Assembly (NCBI GenBank): GCA_913054475.1
Contig: CAJXJF010000009.1
Location: 1-40,857, forward strand
From: an uncultured Nitratifractor sp.
GTDB taxonomy: Bacteria; Campylobacterota; Campylobacteria; Campylobacterales; Sulfurovaceae
Length of the DNA: 40,857 nt
Direction: 5' to 3'
Shown here: piece after piece, positions 1-7,869 of the stretch
Layout of the letters: the number at the start of each line of letters is the position of its first letter
How positions within the stretch are numbered: position 1 is the stretch's first letter
The notes under the pieces: model-generated
What the model saw: the letters and a program-made list of their open reading frames with translations, nothing else
What the model was told of the DNA's origin: nothing
Database searches by the model: none
Translations under genes and position numbers: made by a program

Positions 1-419
1 CCAAAGGAGTCGGAAGCTTCAGCCCCGCATAGATGGTAGATGGACTTTCGCTTTCTATTTCGATGGCGAGTTTTATGGACTCCGACACGATTCCGCGACT
101 GAAGTCGCGGCTCCAAGTAGATGGACTTCTTCATTTCAAAGCGATAGTCAGCCTTATAAACTCCGATGTCTATTCCGCGACTAAAGTCGCGGCCCCAAAA
201 CGGCGACGCATTCTATGGGGCGGCGACTTCAGTCGCCGGTAAAATCTTGCATAGAGCATAACTTCGATTTTCGCCGTCTCGCTGAGTAGTCGTTGCGACT
301 GCATATTTTATGAAAGGGTGATAGTATTGGGTCGAGTACTTTCCTTTTGCGGTCAGAATAGAGGCATTTTCAAAATATGCTTCGGCTGGGATAGCGTTGT
401 GTGCTTTTTTGTGCCGAGT
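1..419. repeat. Non-coding region with REP-like palindrome cluster
   Basis: This stretch holds no convincing gene. Two related units of about 80 bases begin with TAGATGGACTT (near 37 and 118) and end in near-perfect palindromes, CCGCGACTGAAGTCGCGG at 93-110 and CCGCGACTAAAGTCGCGG at 175-192, followed by CTCC or CCCC. A third palindrome, CGGCGACTTCAGTCGCCG at 221-238, has the reversed centre, so the last unit points the other way. A smaller inverted repeat, AGTCG-TTG-CGACT, lies at 288-300. Tandem and inverted GC-rich palindromes outside genes are the hallmark of REP/BIME elements, which in other bacteria are moved by REP-associated tyrosine transposases. No transposase is visible here. The palindromes could also fold in RNA downstream of rsmG. 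Bases 301-419 show nothing further. Confidence 0.6.
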
Positions 420-1037
420 CTATCTTTTCGCTCTCTTTTTGTAGAGATATCTCCTCTTTCCCCTCGTGACTATCTCATAGCTCTTCGCATCGGTAATCTT
501 GTCGAGCTCCATTTGTGCTCTGGAGCCTTTGTAGAGTAGAAGTTCCGTATCGTCGTCTATCAGCCGGGAGCAGATATCGAGCAGGATCGAGAGGTCCGTT
601 ACCGCTCTGCTGCTTATCATGGAAAATGGCGGATACTCCAACTCCTCGACCCTCTTTCTCTCGACAACGACATTTTCAAGCCCCATCTGCATGGCGCAGA
701 ATCTGAGGAAGGAGCTCCTTTTGGCTATGGGCTCGCATAGTACACACTCCATATCGTCCCAAACGGAAGCGAGCAGAAGTCCGGGGAAACCGGCTCCTGT
801 ACCGATATCGAGGAGATTTCGCGCTTTTTCCACGAAGGAGAGAGGATATAGGGAGTCTGCGATATTCTCCGCCAGGCTCTGCATATCTTCGACGCCGCTG
901 AGATTGTGTACGCTGTTCCACTCCAGCAGAGTATCGGAAAAGATGAGTAATCTATCGAGCGTTTTGTCTCCGAAGAGCTCCGAGGAGCGGGGGATGGTGG
1001 AGATGGCCTTTTCGATAATCTCTCGTCGAGTGTTCAA
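420..1037 (-). CDS. rsmG: 16S rRNA (guanine-N7) methyltransferase RsmG (GidB)
   Basis: RsmG methylates N7 of G527 (E. coli numbering) in 16S rRNA, using S-adenosylmethionine, in the cytoplasm. The 205-residue product matches the usual length of about 207. The SAM-binding motif [13 protein letters not shown] lies near residues 75-87, and the family's N-terminal segment with WNSVHNLSG is present. The start is a TTG (1035-1037) that overlaps the ribA stop as TTGA, so translation is probably coupled to ribA. No in-frame ATG lies upstream, and the next internal Met would remove conserved residues. It is the last gene of the ribA-rsmG pair. Loss of RsmG is known elsewhere to give low-level streptomycin resistance. 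Confidence 0.93.
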   Translation of the reverse strand: MNTRREIIEKAISTIPRSSELFGDKTLDRLLIFSDTLLEWNSVHNLSGVEDMQSLAENIADSLYPLSFVEKARNLLDIGTGAGFPGLLLASVWDDMECVLCEPIAKRSSFLRFCAMQMGLENVVVERKRVEELEYPPFSMISSRAVTDLSILLDICSRLIDDDTELLLYKGSRAQMELDKITDAKSYEIVTRGKRRYLYKKRAKR

Positions 1038-1600
1038 AGCAGGTGTCCCATCTGCTCTTTTTTGGTGCGCAGATACTTTTCATTATATGGATTGGGTTCG
1101 ATGGTGAGAGGAATACGCTCTACAATCTCCACACTCTTGAGCGATTCGATTTTTTTCGGATTGTTCGTAAGCAGTTTCATCTTCTCTATGCCGAAATGTT
1201 CCAGTATGCTCTCGACGATATCGTATGTCCTCTCATCCGCGGCGAAGCCGAGTTGATGGTTGGCTTCGACCGTATCGTAGCCTCTATCCTGAAGAGCGTA
1301 GGCGTTTACCTTGTTGAGCAGTCCGATATTGCGCCCCTCCTGACGGTGGTAGATGAGCATTCCACCCTCTTTGGCTATGAGTTGCAAAGCCGCTGCAAGC
1401 TGTTCGCCGCAATCGCATTTTATCGAACCGAGCGTGTCTCCGGTAAGACATTCGGAGTGGACTCTGACGATGGGAATTTCAGGCAGCGGTTGTGTATAGA
1501 GTGCCAGATGCTCTTTGCATCCCTCCTTGAAGGCCTGTATTGTGAAAGTTCCGTATCTCGTGGGAAGAATGGCTTCGTTGGATATCTCAATCTTTTTCAT
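1034..1600 (-). CDS. ribA: GTP cyclohydrolase II (riboflavin biosynthesis)
   Basis: RibA opens the imidazole ring of GTP and releases formate and pyrophosphate, giving the first committed pyrimidine intermediate of riboflavin synthesis. The 188-residue protein is the stand-alone RibA form, without a fused DHBP synthase domain. The zinc-binding signature [16 protein letters not shown] near residues 50-65 carries the three Cys ligands, and the following [10 protein letters not shown] segment holds GTP-binding and catalytic residues. The ATG at 1598-1600 has no Shine-Dalgarno sequence. Instead a TATAAT box (1607-1612) sits exactly six bases upstream, which suggests a leaderless mRNA. The stop overlaps the rsmG start. 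Confidence 0.95.
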   Translation of the reverse strand: MKKIEISNEAILPTRYGTFTIQAFKEGCKEHLALYTQPLPEIPIVRVHSECLTGDTLGSIKCDCGEQLAAALQLIAKEGGMLIYHRQEGRNIGLLNKVNAYALQDRGYDTVEANHQLGFAADERTYDIVESILEHFGIEKMKLLTNNPKKIESLKSVEIVERIPLTIEPNPYNEKYLRTKKEQMGHLL

Positions 1601-1606
1601 GGCGCA

Positions 1607-1612
1607 ATTATA
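1607..1612 (-). promoter_or_regulatory. -10 box of ribA, probably giving a leaderless mRNA
   Basis: A consensus TATAAT on the minus strand is followed by TGCGCC and then the ribA ATG. RNA polymerase normally starts 6-8 bases after the -10 box, which puts +1 at or next to the A of the start codon. No ribosome-binding site is present. The best -35 candidate, TTGACT, is 20 bases upstream of the box, which is longer than ideal. The same TATAAT-TGC-3 bases-ATG arrangement recurs before the sulfotransferase gene at 28943-28948. Confidence 0.5.
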
Positions 1613-1645
1613 CTATGAGTTTAGACTTTTATAGTCAAAAGCACT

Positions 1646-2299
1646 TTACGAACTTTCGAGTATCTTGTCTGCGAAACGCTCCAATCCGCCGCCGCTCTCT
1701 ATCCAGCCCGGAAAATGGCTGTCGAAAAAGGGTCTGCTCACTCTATCGAAACTATCCGCATCCTCATGGATATTGATGCACCACTCATACTCCACAGCCC
1801 TCGACTCCAGTACCTCCATGGCGCAAAGAGTCTCGTTTATACAGCCCAGACGAGAGGGTGTCACGAGCAGAGTGTGGGCACCTGTGACCTTCGGTATATC
1901 TATCATATATAGAGTTTTCGTGATGGGGACGAGCGGTCCTCCCGCACCCTCTATGAGAAGTATCTCGCATCTGGATGCCATCTCCTCTATTTTGGCGAAT
2001 ATCGCATCCTCCTCTATCACCCCAGCACTGTCCGCACAAAAAGGTGCCGCCGGCAGGGGGAAGGTATAGGCACAGAGGTCGGCAGGCTCCAAAGTTGCGA
2101 AAGCGTCGTTGTGGCGCTTGCAGAGATTCAGAAGTTTCTGAGCGTCTCGGGGTATATCCTGCACTCCCGTCTCCAGAGGTTTGACCGCACCGACGCAATA
2201 TCCTCTCGAGGCGAAGAGTTCGAGCAGACGCAGCGAGACGAAAGTTTTTCCCACTCCCGTGCCGGTGGCGGTGACGAATATGGCTCTTTTCACTTGCAT
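1646..2299 (-). CDS. bioD: ATP-dependent dethiobiotin synthetase
   Basis: BioD closes the ureido ring of dethiobiotin from 7,8-diaminopelargonic acid, CO2 and ATP, the penultimate step of biotin synthesis. The N-terminal P-loop FVTATGTGVGKTFVSLRLL, the KPLETG motif and the later LLIEGAGGPLVPI segment are all typical. The track ORF begins 20 codons earlier, but those residues do not belong to the family. I place the start at the ATG 2297-2299 just after AAGGA; a GTG two codons later has better spacing and is the alternative. The protein is then 217 residues, close to the E. coli length. The gene is divergent from clpS across a short AT-rich promoter region. No other bio genes are in the window. 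Confidence 0.92.
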   Translation of the reverse strand: MQVKRAIFVTATGTGVGKTFVSLRLLELFASRGYCVGAVKPLETGVQDIPRDAQKLLNLCKRHNDAFATLEPADLCAYTFPLPAAPFCADSAGVIEEDAIFAKIEEMASRCEILLIEGAGGPLVPITKTLYMIDIPKVTGAHTLLVTPSRLGCINETLCAMEVLESRAVEYEWCINIHEDADSFDRVSRPFFDSHFPGWIESGGGLERFADKILESS

Positions 2300-2321
2300 T
2301 TCCTTCGAAAATATGTATAAT
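2294..2321 (+). promoter_or_regulatory. Predicted sigma70 promoter of clpS-clpA-aat-tal-pilT
   Basis: TTGCAT (2294-2299), a 16-base spacer and TATAAT (2316-2321) point toward clpS. A start near 2328 would give a leader of about 58 bases before the TTG start of clpS. The opposite strand of the same AT-rich patch also contains TATTAT and TATACA boxes facing bioD, so the region may serve both directions. This is a pattern match only. Confidence 0.45.
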
Positions 2322-2385
2322 AAATTGGCTAAGCCGCGCATTTGCCGGTTTGGAAACAAGAACTATTGTAGCAAAAGGAGTATCG

Positions 2386-2685
2386 TTGCCGAAAATCGAA
2401 GAGGAGGTGGAGAGTGATATCGAACTCAAAGAGCCTTCGATGTATAGAGTCATACTGCACAACGACGACTACACTACGATGGAGTTCGTAGTCGAAATAC
2501 TCGAGAGAATTTTTCATAAAAAGCGTATGGAGGCGGAAGAGATAATGTGGACCGTCCACGAAAAAGGCAGTGCCGTATGTGGTATATACACTTTCGAGAT
2601 AGCCCAGACGAAGGTGGAACAGGTAAAGATGGCGGCCAGAGAGAGCGGTTTCCCGCTTCTTGCTACGATGGAAGAGGATATATGA
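2386..2685 (+). CDS. clpS: ClpS, N-degron adaptor for ClpAP
   Basis: ClpS binds proteins whose N-terminal residue is Leu, Phe, Tyr or Trp and hands them to ClpA for degradation. The core YRVILHNDDYTTMEFVVEIL and the downstream VHEKGSAVCG carry the Asn, Asp and His residues that grip the substrate alpha-amino group in characterised ClpS proteins. The track ORF starts at an earlier TTG (2350). I prefer the TTG at 2386-2388, because AAAGGAG lies five bases before it and it gives a normal 99-residue protein. The stop is one base before clpA, so adaptor and unfoldase are made together. Confidence 0.94.
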   Translation: MPKIEEEVESDIELKEPSMYRVILHNDDYTTMEFVVEILERIFHKKRMEAEEIMWTVHEKGSAVCGIYTFEIAQTKVEQVKMAARESGFPLLATMEEDI

Positions 2686-2686
2686 G

Positions 2687-4894
2687 ATGATAAGTGTCGA
2701 ATTGAACAAGGTCTTTATGAGAGCGGTCGAATATGCCAAACACAAGCATCACGAGTATCTCACGATAGAGCATGTATTCCTGGCCATTCTCTCCAGCAGG
2801 GCCGGTTCCATGCTGATGGAGCTTCTCGGTGCCGATACGGAGAAGATGAAAAAAGAGATAGTGATGCATCTGAAGGCCAATGTGCCGGTTGTCGAGGGAG
2901 AGAGTGAGCCTATGGAGACTCTGGCGCTTTCGAGAACGGTCAATCAGATGATGAACCAGCTTCAGGCCGCCGGTCGCAAAGAGGCGACCATCGGTAACAT
3001 GATAGCGGCGATAAGGGAGCAGAAGCAGAGTTATGCAGCCTATCTCATGCAGAGGGCGGGTATAGGCATAGTGGATATTCTGGAAGCGATCTCACACCCC
3101 TCCTCCGCCGAGAGAGAGGAGAAGAGGAGCGGAGAGAAGAGAAGCGAAACTCCCAATCTCGATGAATTCACCATCGAGCTGGTGGCGCTGGCCAAAGAGG
3201 GCAGGATAGACCCTGTCATCGGCAGGGAGAGCGAGATAGAGAGGATGATGCAGACACTCTGCCGGAGGAAGAAAAACAATCCTCTGCTCGTTGGAGAACC
3301 GGGTGTTGGCAAGACGGCCATAGCGGAGGGGCTGGCTCTTCGTATAGCGCAGGGGAGTGTGCCCGAGCCTGTACGGGATGCAAGAATATACGCTCTGGAT
3401 ATGGGAACGCTTCTGGCCGGTACCAAATATAGAGGCGATTTCGAAAAGAGACTCAAGGGTGTCATAGAGGAGCTCGGGAGTACGGAGGGTGCGATAGTCT
3501 TCATCGACGAAATCCATACTCTTGTCGGGGCGGGAAGTACGGGGGGCGGAAGCATGGATGCCTCCAACATACTCAAACCGGCTCTGGCGAGGGGCGAACT
3601 GCGCTGTATCGGGGCAACCACCCATCAGGAGTATCGCAACTTCTTCGACAAAGACAAGGCCCTCTCGAGGCGTTTCGCCAAAATAGATGTGGATGAACCG
3701 GGCAGGGAGGATACTCTGCGCATACTCAAAGGTATTCAGTCCAAATACGAGAAGTATCACAGAATCAGATTCAGCGACGAGGCTCTCGAAGCGGCGGTGG
3801 ATTTGAGTGTCAGATATATTCACGACCGCTTTCTGCCCGACAAGGCGATGGATATAATAGACGAGACGGGTGCGGGCTTCATGCTCAGGGGGAAGGTGGA
3901 CGAGGTGGTGACGCGTAGGGATATAGCCCATACGCTTTCGCAATTGATGAAGATTCCACCCTCTACGCTCAGCAGTGATGAGAGTGAAAAACTCAGAGCG
4001 CTCGATGAACGGCTCAAGAGAAGAATCGTAGGACAGGATGGGGCGATAGAGGAGGTGGTCCGTGCCGTCAAAAGGTCATATGCAGGGCTCAACAGAGAGA
4101 ATGTGCCCATAGGCAGTTTCCTCTTCGTAGGCCCTACCGGTGTGGGCAAGACCGCCCTGGCCCGGGCTCTTGCCGAGACTCTCGATATCCACTTCGAAAG
4201 ATTCGATATGAGTGAATATATGGAGAAGCATGCGGTGAGCCGACTCATAGGGGCACCGCCGGGATATGTCGGATATGAGCAGGGGGGATTGCTTACGGAA
4301 GCAATACGCAAAAATCCGCATACCGTACTTCTGCTCGACGAGATAGAGAAGGCACATCCCGATATTATGAATATACTTCTACAGGTGATGGATAGCGCCA
4401 GGCTGACCGACAACAATGCAGAGGTGAGCGACTTTGGGAATGTCATACTGGTAATGACCTCCAACCTCGGTACGAAAGAGGCCAATGTGATGGGCTTCAT
4501 GAGCAATCAGGCCGACAAGAGCGACAGAGCCACGAAAGATTTCTTCTCTCCCGAATTCAGGAACAGACTCAGTGCCATCATCCGCTTCTCCCCTCTGGAG
4601 AGAGAGAGTCTGGAGCGTATCGTTTCGATAGAGATAGAGAAGCTCAATATGCAACTGGCCTCTAGGAATATCGTGATCGTCACGGATGAAGAGGTGCCGG
4701 CATATATAGCCCGAAGATGCAGGGCTGAAGAGTTCGGAGCCAGAGATATAGGCAGATTGATAGATGAGGAGATCAAGGAGAAGCTGACGGACGAGATACT
4801 CTTTGGCAGACTCAGAAAAGGTGGAGAGGTCGTCGTGAAGATGGAAGGGGATGATGGAGTGAGGCTCCATTTTCGTGAAGATGTCTCGCAATAG
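2687..4894 (+). CDS. clpA: ClpA, AAA+ unfoldase of the ClpAP protease
   Basis: ClpA unfolds substrates with ATP and threads them into ClpP. The 735-residue protein has the double ClpN repeat domain at its N-terminus (about 1-145), a first AAA+ module with Walker A GEPGVGKTAIAEGLA (near 213) and Walker B VFIDEIHTLVGAG, and a second module with GPTGVGKTALARALAE and LLLDEIEKAHPD. The segment MGFMSNQ in the second module corresponds to the IGL/IGF loop that docks on ClpP. There is no ClpB-type middle coiled coil, so this is ClpA rather than ClpB or ClpC. The start is the ATG one base after the clpS stop, with GAAGAGG upstream, not the earlier track start. clpP is not in the window. Confidence 0.95.
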   Translation: MISVELNKVFMRAVEYAKHKHHEYLTIEHVFLAILSSRAGSMLMELLGADTEKMKKEIVMHLKANVPVVEGESEPMETLALSRTVNQMMNQLQAAGRKEATIGNMIAAIREQKQSYAAYLMQRAGIGIVDILEAISHPSSAEREEKRSGEKRSETPNLDEFTIELVALAKEGRIDPVIGRESEIERMMQTLCRRKKNNPLLVGEPGVGKTAIAEGLALRIAQGSVPEPVRDARIYALDMGTLLAGTKYRGDFEKRLKGVIEELGSTEGAIVFIDEIHTLVGAGSTGGGSMDASNILKPALARGELRCIGATTHQEYRNFFDKDKALSRRFAKIDVDEPGREDTLRILKGIQSKYEKYHRIRFSDEALEAAVDLSVRYIHDRFLPDKAMDIIDETGAGFMLRGKVDEVVTRRDIAHTLSQLMKIPPSTLSSDESEKLRALDERLKRRIVGQDGAIEEVVRAVKRSYAGLNRENVPIGSFLFVGPTGVGKTALARALAETLDIHFERFDMSEYMEKHAVSRLIGAPPGYVGYEQGGLLTEAIRKNPHTVLLLDEIEKAHPDIMNILLQVMDSARLTDNNAEVSDFGNVILVMTSNLGTKEANVMGFMSNQADKSDRATKDFFSPEFRNRLSAIIRFSPLERESLERIVSIEIEKLNMQLASRNIVIVTDEEVPAYIARRCRAEEFGARDIGRLIDEEIKEKLTDEILFGRLRKGGEVVVKMEGDDGVRLHFREDVSQ

Positions 4895-4965
4895 GGCTAC
4901 CATTCACACTCCTGCAGATAGTGGGAGTACCAGATCTTTTCGGGTCTGTTCGCCGGAGTATCGTC

Positions 4966-5697
4966 ATGTCTTCGAGCTATGACGAGGGCTACTGTATTCT
5001 CCCTCTCGGAAGAGCCCATACATTCCCGGACCCTTCCGGCGCACCGAAGGAGGGGCTGCTCGCCTATGGCGGCGACCTCGACCCGGAAAGAGTGTTGAAA
5101 GCCTACAGTATGGGTATATTCCCGTGGTACTCTCCCGACGACCCCATACTCTGGTGGTCTCCCGACCCGAGACTCCTTCTTTATCCCCGTGAGTTGAAGA
5201 TATCGAAATCTTTGCGCAGAGTTTTGAGAAACAGCGAATATAGAGTGCTTTTCGATCACGATTTCGCTTCGGTCATAGAGAGTTGCGCACGGATAGAGAG
5301 GCCGGGGCAGGAGGGAAGCTGGCTCGGTGAGGAAATGGTGGAGGCTTATACGCAGTTGCATCGGAGGGGTTTTGCGCACAGTGTGGAGGTGTATAGAGGA
5401 GAGAGACTCATCGGCGGACTCTACGGTATAGGTCTGGGCGCCGCTTTTTTCGGAGAGTCGATGTTCTCTGCAGAAAAAAACGCCTCCAAAATAGCACTCA
5501 AAGCCCTAAGTGATGTTTTAAGCGAAAGAGGTTATGATTTTGTGGACTGCCAAGTAGTCACGGAGCATCTTGTGAGAATGGGAGCGACGGTGGTTTCGAG
5601 AGAGAGATTTCTTTCGGAGTTGAAGGAGGCACTCTCGAAAGGCGGATGCTGTGGCGGATGGAGAGATTTTGAATGGGAGTACGCAGATGATAGATGA
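4966..5697 (+). CDS. aat: Leucyl/phenylalanyl-tRNA-protein transferase
   Basis: Aat transfers Leu or Phe from aminoacyl-tRNA to proteins that begin with Lys or Arg, creating primary N-degrons for ClpS. The protein shows the family blocks GLLAYGGDL, YSMGIFPWYS, PILWWSPDPR and AAFFGESMFS, and the VDCQV segment near the C-terminus. The track start at the GTG 4921 adds about 15 unusual residues. I choose the ATG 4966-4968, with GGAG eight bases upstream, giving 243 residues against about 234 in E. coli. It lies 71 bases after clpA and overlaps tal by 11 bases, so it is part of the same operon. Confidence 0.94.
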   Translation: MSSSYDEGYCILPLGRAHTFPDPSGAPKEGLLAYGGDLDPERVLKAYSMGIFPWYSPDDPILWWSPDPRLLLYPRELKISKSLRRVLRNSEYRVLFDHDFASVIESCARIERPGQEGSWLGEEMVEAYTQLHRRGFAHSVEVYRGERLIGGLYGIGLGAAFFGESMFSAEKNASKIALKALSDVLSERGYDFVDCQVVTEHLVRMGATVVSRERFLSELKEALSKGGCCGGWRDFEWEYADDR

Positions 5698-6691
5698 CGA
5701 TTTGGGTTTTTCGCTGTGGTTGGATTTTATAGAGAGGGATTTTCTTCATACGCAGTTCGTAGAGATGGTGGAGAAAGGAATAGTCAATGGAGCCACGAGC
5801 AATCCCTCCATCTTCGCCAAGGCCATTATGGAGTCTCCGGCATACAGGGAGCAGCTATCTACACTCGAAGGTCTTTCGGCAAAAGAGAAGTATGAAGCGC
5901 TGGCGATAGCGGATATCAAAGAGGCCGCCATAGCCCTGAGAGGGGTTTACGATATAGGGAGTGAAGGCTATATCAGTATAGAGGTGGACCCTTTTCTCTC
6001 GAACAATACCGAAGAGACCGTCAGGGAAGCCAGAAGGCTCTTCGAAGCTGTCGGTGAACCGAATGTGATGATAAAGATACCCGCCACCGAGGCCGGTTAT
6101 GCGGCTATGAGGGAACTTCTGGCAGACGGTATCTGTGTAAATGCGACTCTGGTCTTCTCCCCCTCGCAGGCGAGGGCCTGTCTCGATGCGATGAAATCGG
6201 GCATAGATGAGTTCGAAGCTACCGGTGGAGAGCGTGTAGAGGCTGTAATAAGCGTATTCGTAAGCCGTTTCGACAGGGCTCTGGATCCTATTTTGCAGGA
6301 GAAGGGCATGCCTGGCTCTCTTACCGGTATCATGAACGCAGCAGACATATACAATCTGATAGAGAGCAACCATACACCGAGTATCCGGACACTCTTCGCA
6401 AGTACCGGTGTCAAGGGTGGCAATCTGCCTGCGGACTACTATATCAGACAACTCTACGCTCCACACAGTGTGAATACGGCTCCGCTGGAGACTATAGAGG
6501 CTTTCGAAAACAGTGGAGAGCCCCCTCTCGCCGCACTGCCCATTGCACAGGAAGAGATAGATGGCTACTTTAGAGAGCTGGAAAAGGCGGGGATATCTAT
6601 TGAAGAGACGAGATTAAGACTTCTCGAAGAGGGGATGAAGGCCTTCGAAAAGGCTTTTGCCGAAATGATGGAAAAATTGGAGGAACGATGA
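5687..6691 (+). CDS. tal: Transaldolase
   Basis: Transaldolase moves a dihydroxyacetone unit between sugar phosphates in the non-oxidative pentose phosphate pathway. The protein carries TSNPSIF near residue 40, a typical substrate-site motif, and the Schiff-base lysine in NVMIKIPATEAG. Later motifs NATLVFS and VSVFVSRFD-type segments also fit. The length of 334 residues matches the larger transaldolase forms found in Campylobacterota. The start at ATG 5687 has GGGAG eight bases upstream and overlaps the end of aat. Its last bases overlap pilT as ATGA. Transaldolase has no obvious link to protein degradation, so the operon groups unrelated functions. Confidence 0.92.
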   Translation: MIDDDLGFSLWLDFIERDFLHTQFVEMVEKGIVNGATSNPSIFAKAIMESPAYREQLSTLEGLSAKEKYEALAIADIKEAAIALRGVYDIGSEGYISIEVDPFLSNNTEETVREARRLFEAVGEPNVMIKIPATEAGYAAMRELLADGICVNATLVFSPSQARACLDAMKSGIDEFEATGGERVEAVISVFVSRFDRALDPILQEKGMPGSLTGIMNAADIYNLIESNHTPSIRTLFASTGVKGGNLPADYYIRQLYAPHSVNTAPLETIEAFENSGEPPLAALPIAQEEIDGYFRELEKAGISIEETRLRLLEEGMKAFEKAFAEMMEKLEER

Positions 6692-7845
6692 AAGAGCTTT
6701 TAAACAAATTTCTCAATGCGATGGTTGCCAAGAAGGGGAGTGACCTTCATCTCAAAGCCAGTTCTCAGGTGAGGATGAGAATCAACGGAGATCTCAAGAT
6801 AGCGAGCAAAAACATCCTTAGCGCCAAACAGGTCGAGGGGATAGTGAACTCTATTACGAACGAGGAGATGCAAGAGAAGCTACACTCCCACAAATCGCTC
6901 GACTTTACCTATGTATTGGATGAAAACAGCCGTTTTCGCGCCAATGTCTTTTACCAGATGAACGGTCTTAGCGCGGTATTTAGGATTATACCGGTCAAGA
7001 TACCGAATATCGAGCAGTTGAAGTTGCCCGATGTCATAAAGGGATTTGCCGATGTTCAGCGGGGCTTGATACTTGTTACCGGAGTTACCGGTAGTGGAAA
7101 ATCGACTACGCTCGCTGCGATTCTCGATAGGATCAACGAAACCTATCCAAAACATATCATAACTCTCGAAGATCCGGTGGAATTTGTACACAAAGACAAA
7201 AAGTGCCTTATAAACCAGCGCTCGATAGGGCAGGATTCGAACTCCTTCTCCGATGCACTCCCCGCGGCTTTGAGGGAGGATCCGGATATTATCCTGGTGG
7301 GGGAGATGAGAGATACAGAGACGATCGATCTGGCTCTGCATGCGGCCAACACCGGACACCTCGTCTTCTCGACCCTACATACGCTCGATGCCAAAGAGAC
7401 GATAAACCGTGTAATCGGTATGTTCCCGGAACAGGAGCAAAACCGCGTCAGGCTCTCGTTGGCATCCGTGTTGCAGGGGGTTATATCTCAAAGGCTCGTC
7501 AAAACCACCGATGGCGGAAGAAGGGCCGTTACGGAAGTGATGGTCCGTACTTCTCGAATAGAGGAGCTCATTGCCGAAAACAGGGATTTCGAGATTCCCG
7601 ATACGATAGCCGAGGGCAAGGAGATATACGGCTCGCAAACCTTCGACCAGCATCTTTTCGATTTGGCGCAAGAGGGTGTCATTACCGAAGAGCTGGCATT
7701 GCAAAACGCATCGTCACCCTCCGATTTGAAGTTGAAATTCGAAGGTATCGGCAAAGGGAGTACCAAGAAAGATGGCTCCGACGGAGGTTCTGGTGAAATG
7801 GAGCTCGAAGCTTTCGACTTCAAAGAGGAGAGCGAAGAGGAGTAA
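6688..7845 (+). CDS. pilT: PilT-type twitching motility ATPase
   Basis: This is a hexameric secretion ATPase of the PilT/GspE superfamily, predicted to power type IV pilus retraction at the inner membrane. It has the N-terminal GSDLHL signature (17-22), Walker A GVTGSGKSTT near residue 135, the Asp box, Walker B GEMRDTETIDLALHAANTGH and the His box FSTLHT, in the order expected. The PilT-type motif AIREDP appears as ALREDP. The C-terminus beyond about residue 345 is a low-complexity, acidic tail (for example EESEEE) not seen in standard PilT. The start overlaps the tal stop. No other pilus genes are in the window, so PilU or another retraction-type paralogue cannot be excluded. Confidence 0.88.
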   Translation: MKELLNKFLNAMVAKKGSDLHLKASSQVRMRINGDLKIASKNILSAKQVEGIVNSITNEEMQEKLHSHKSLDFTYVLDENSRFRANVFYQMNGLSAVFRIIPVKIPNIEQLKLPDVIKGFADVQRGLILVTGVTGSGKSTTLAAILDRINETYPKHIITLEDPVEFVHKDKKCLINQRSIGQDSNSFSDALPAALREDPDIILVGEMRDTETIDLALHAANTGHLVFSTLHTLDAKETINRVIGMFPEQEQNRVRLSLASVLQGVISQRLVKTTDGGRRAVTEVMVRTSRIEELIAENRDFEIPDTIAEGKEIYGSQTFDQHLFDLAQEGVITEELALQNASSPSDLKLKFEGIGKGSTKKDGSDGGSGEMELEAFDFKEESEEE

Positions 7846-7869
7846 GTCGTCGCCTCTTGCTCTTGCCGC

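Noticed and set aside
33-539. Plus ORFs 33-242 and 318-539
   Set aside because: The first lies in palindromic repeats and the second runs into rsmG on the other strand; neither has a good start or familiar sequence.
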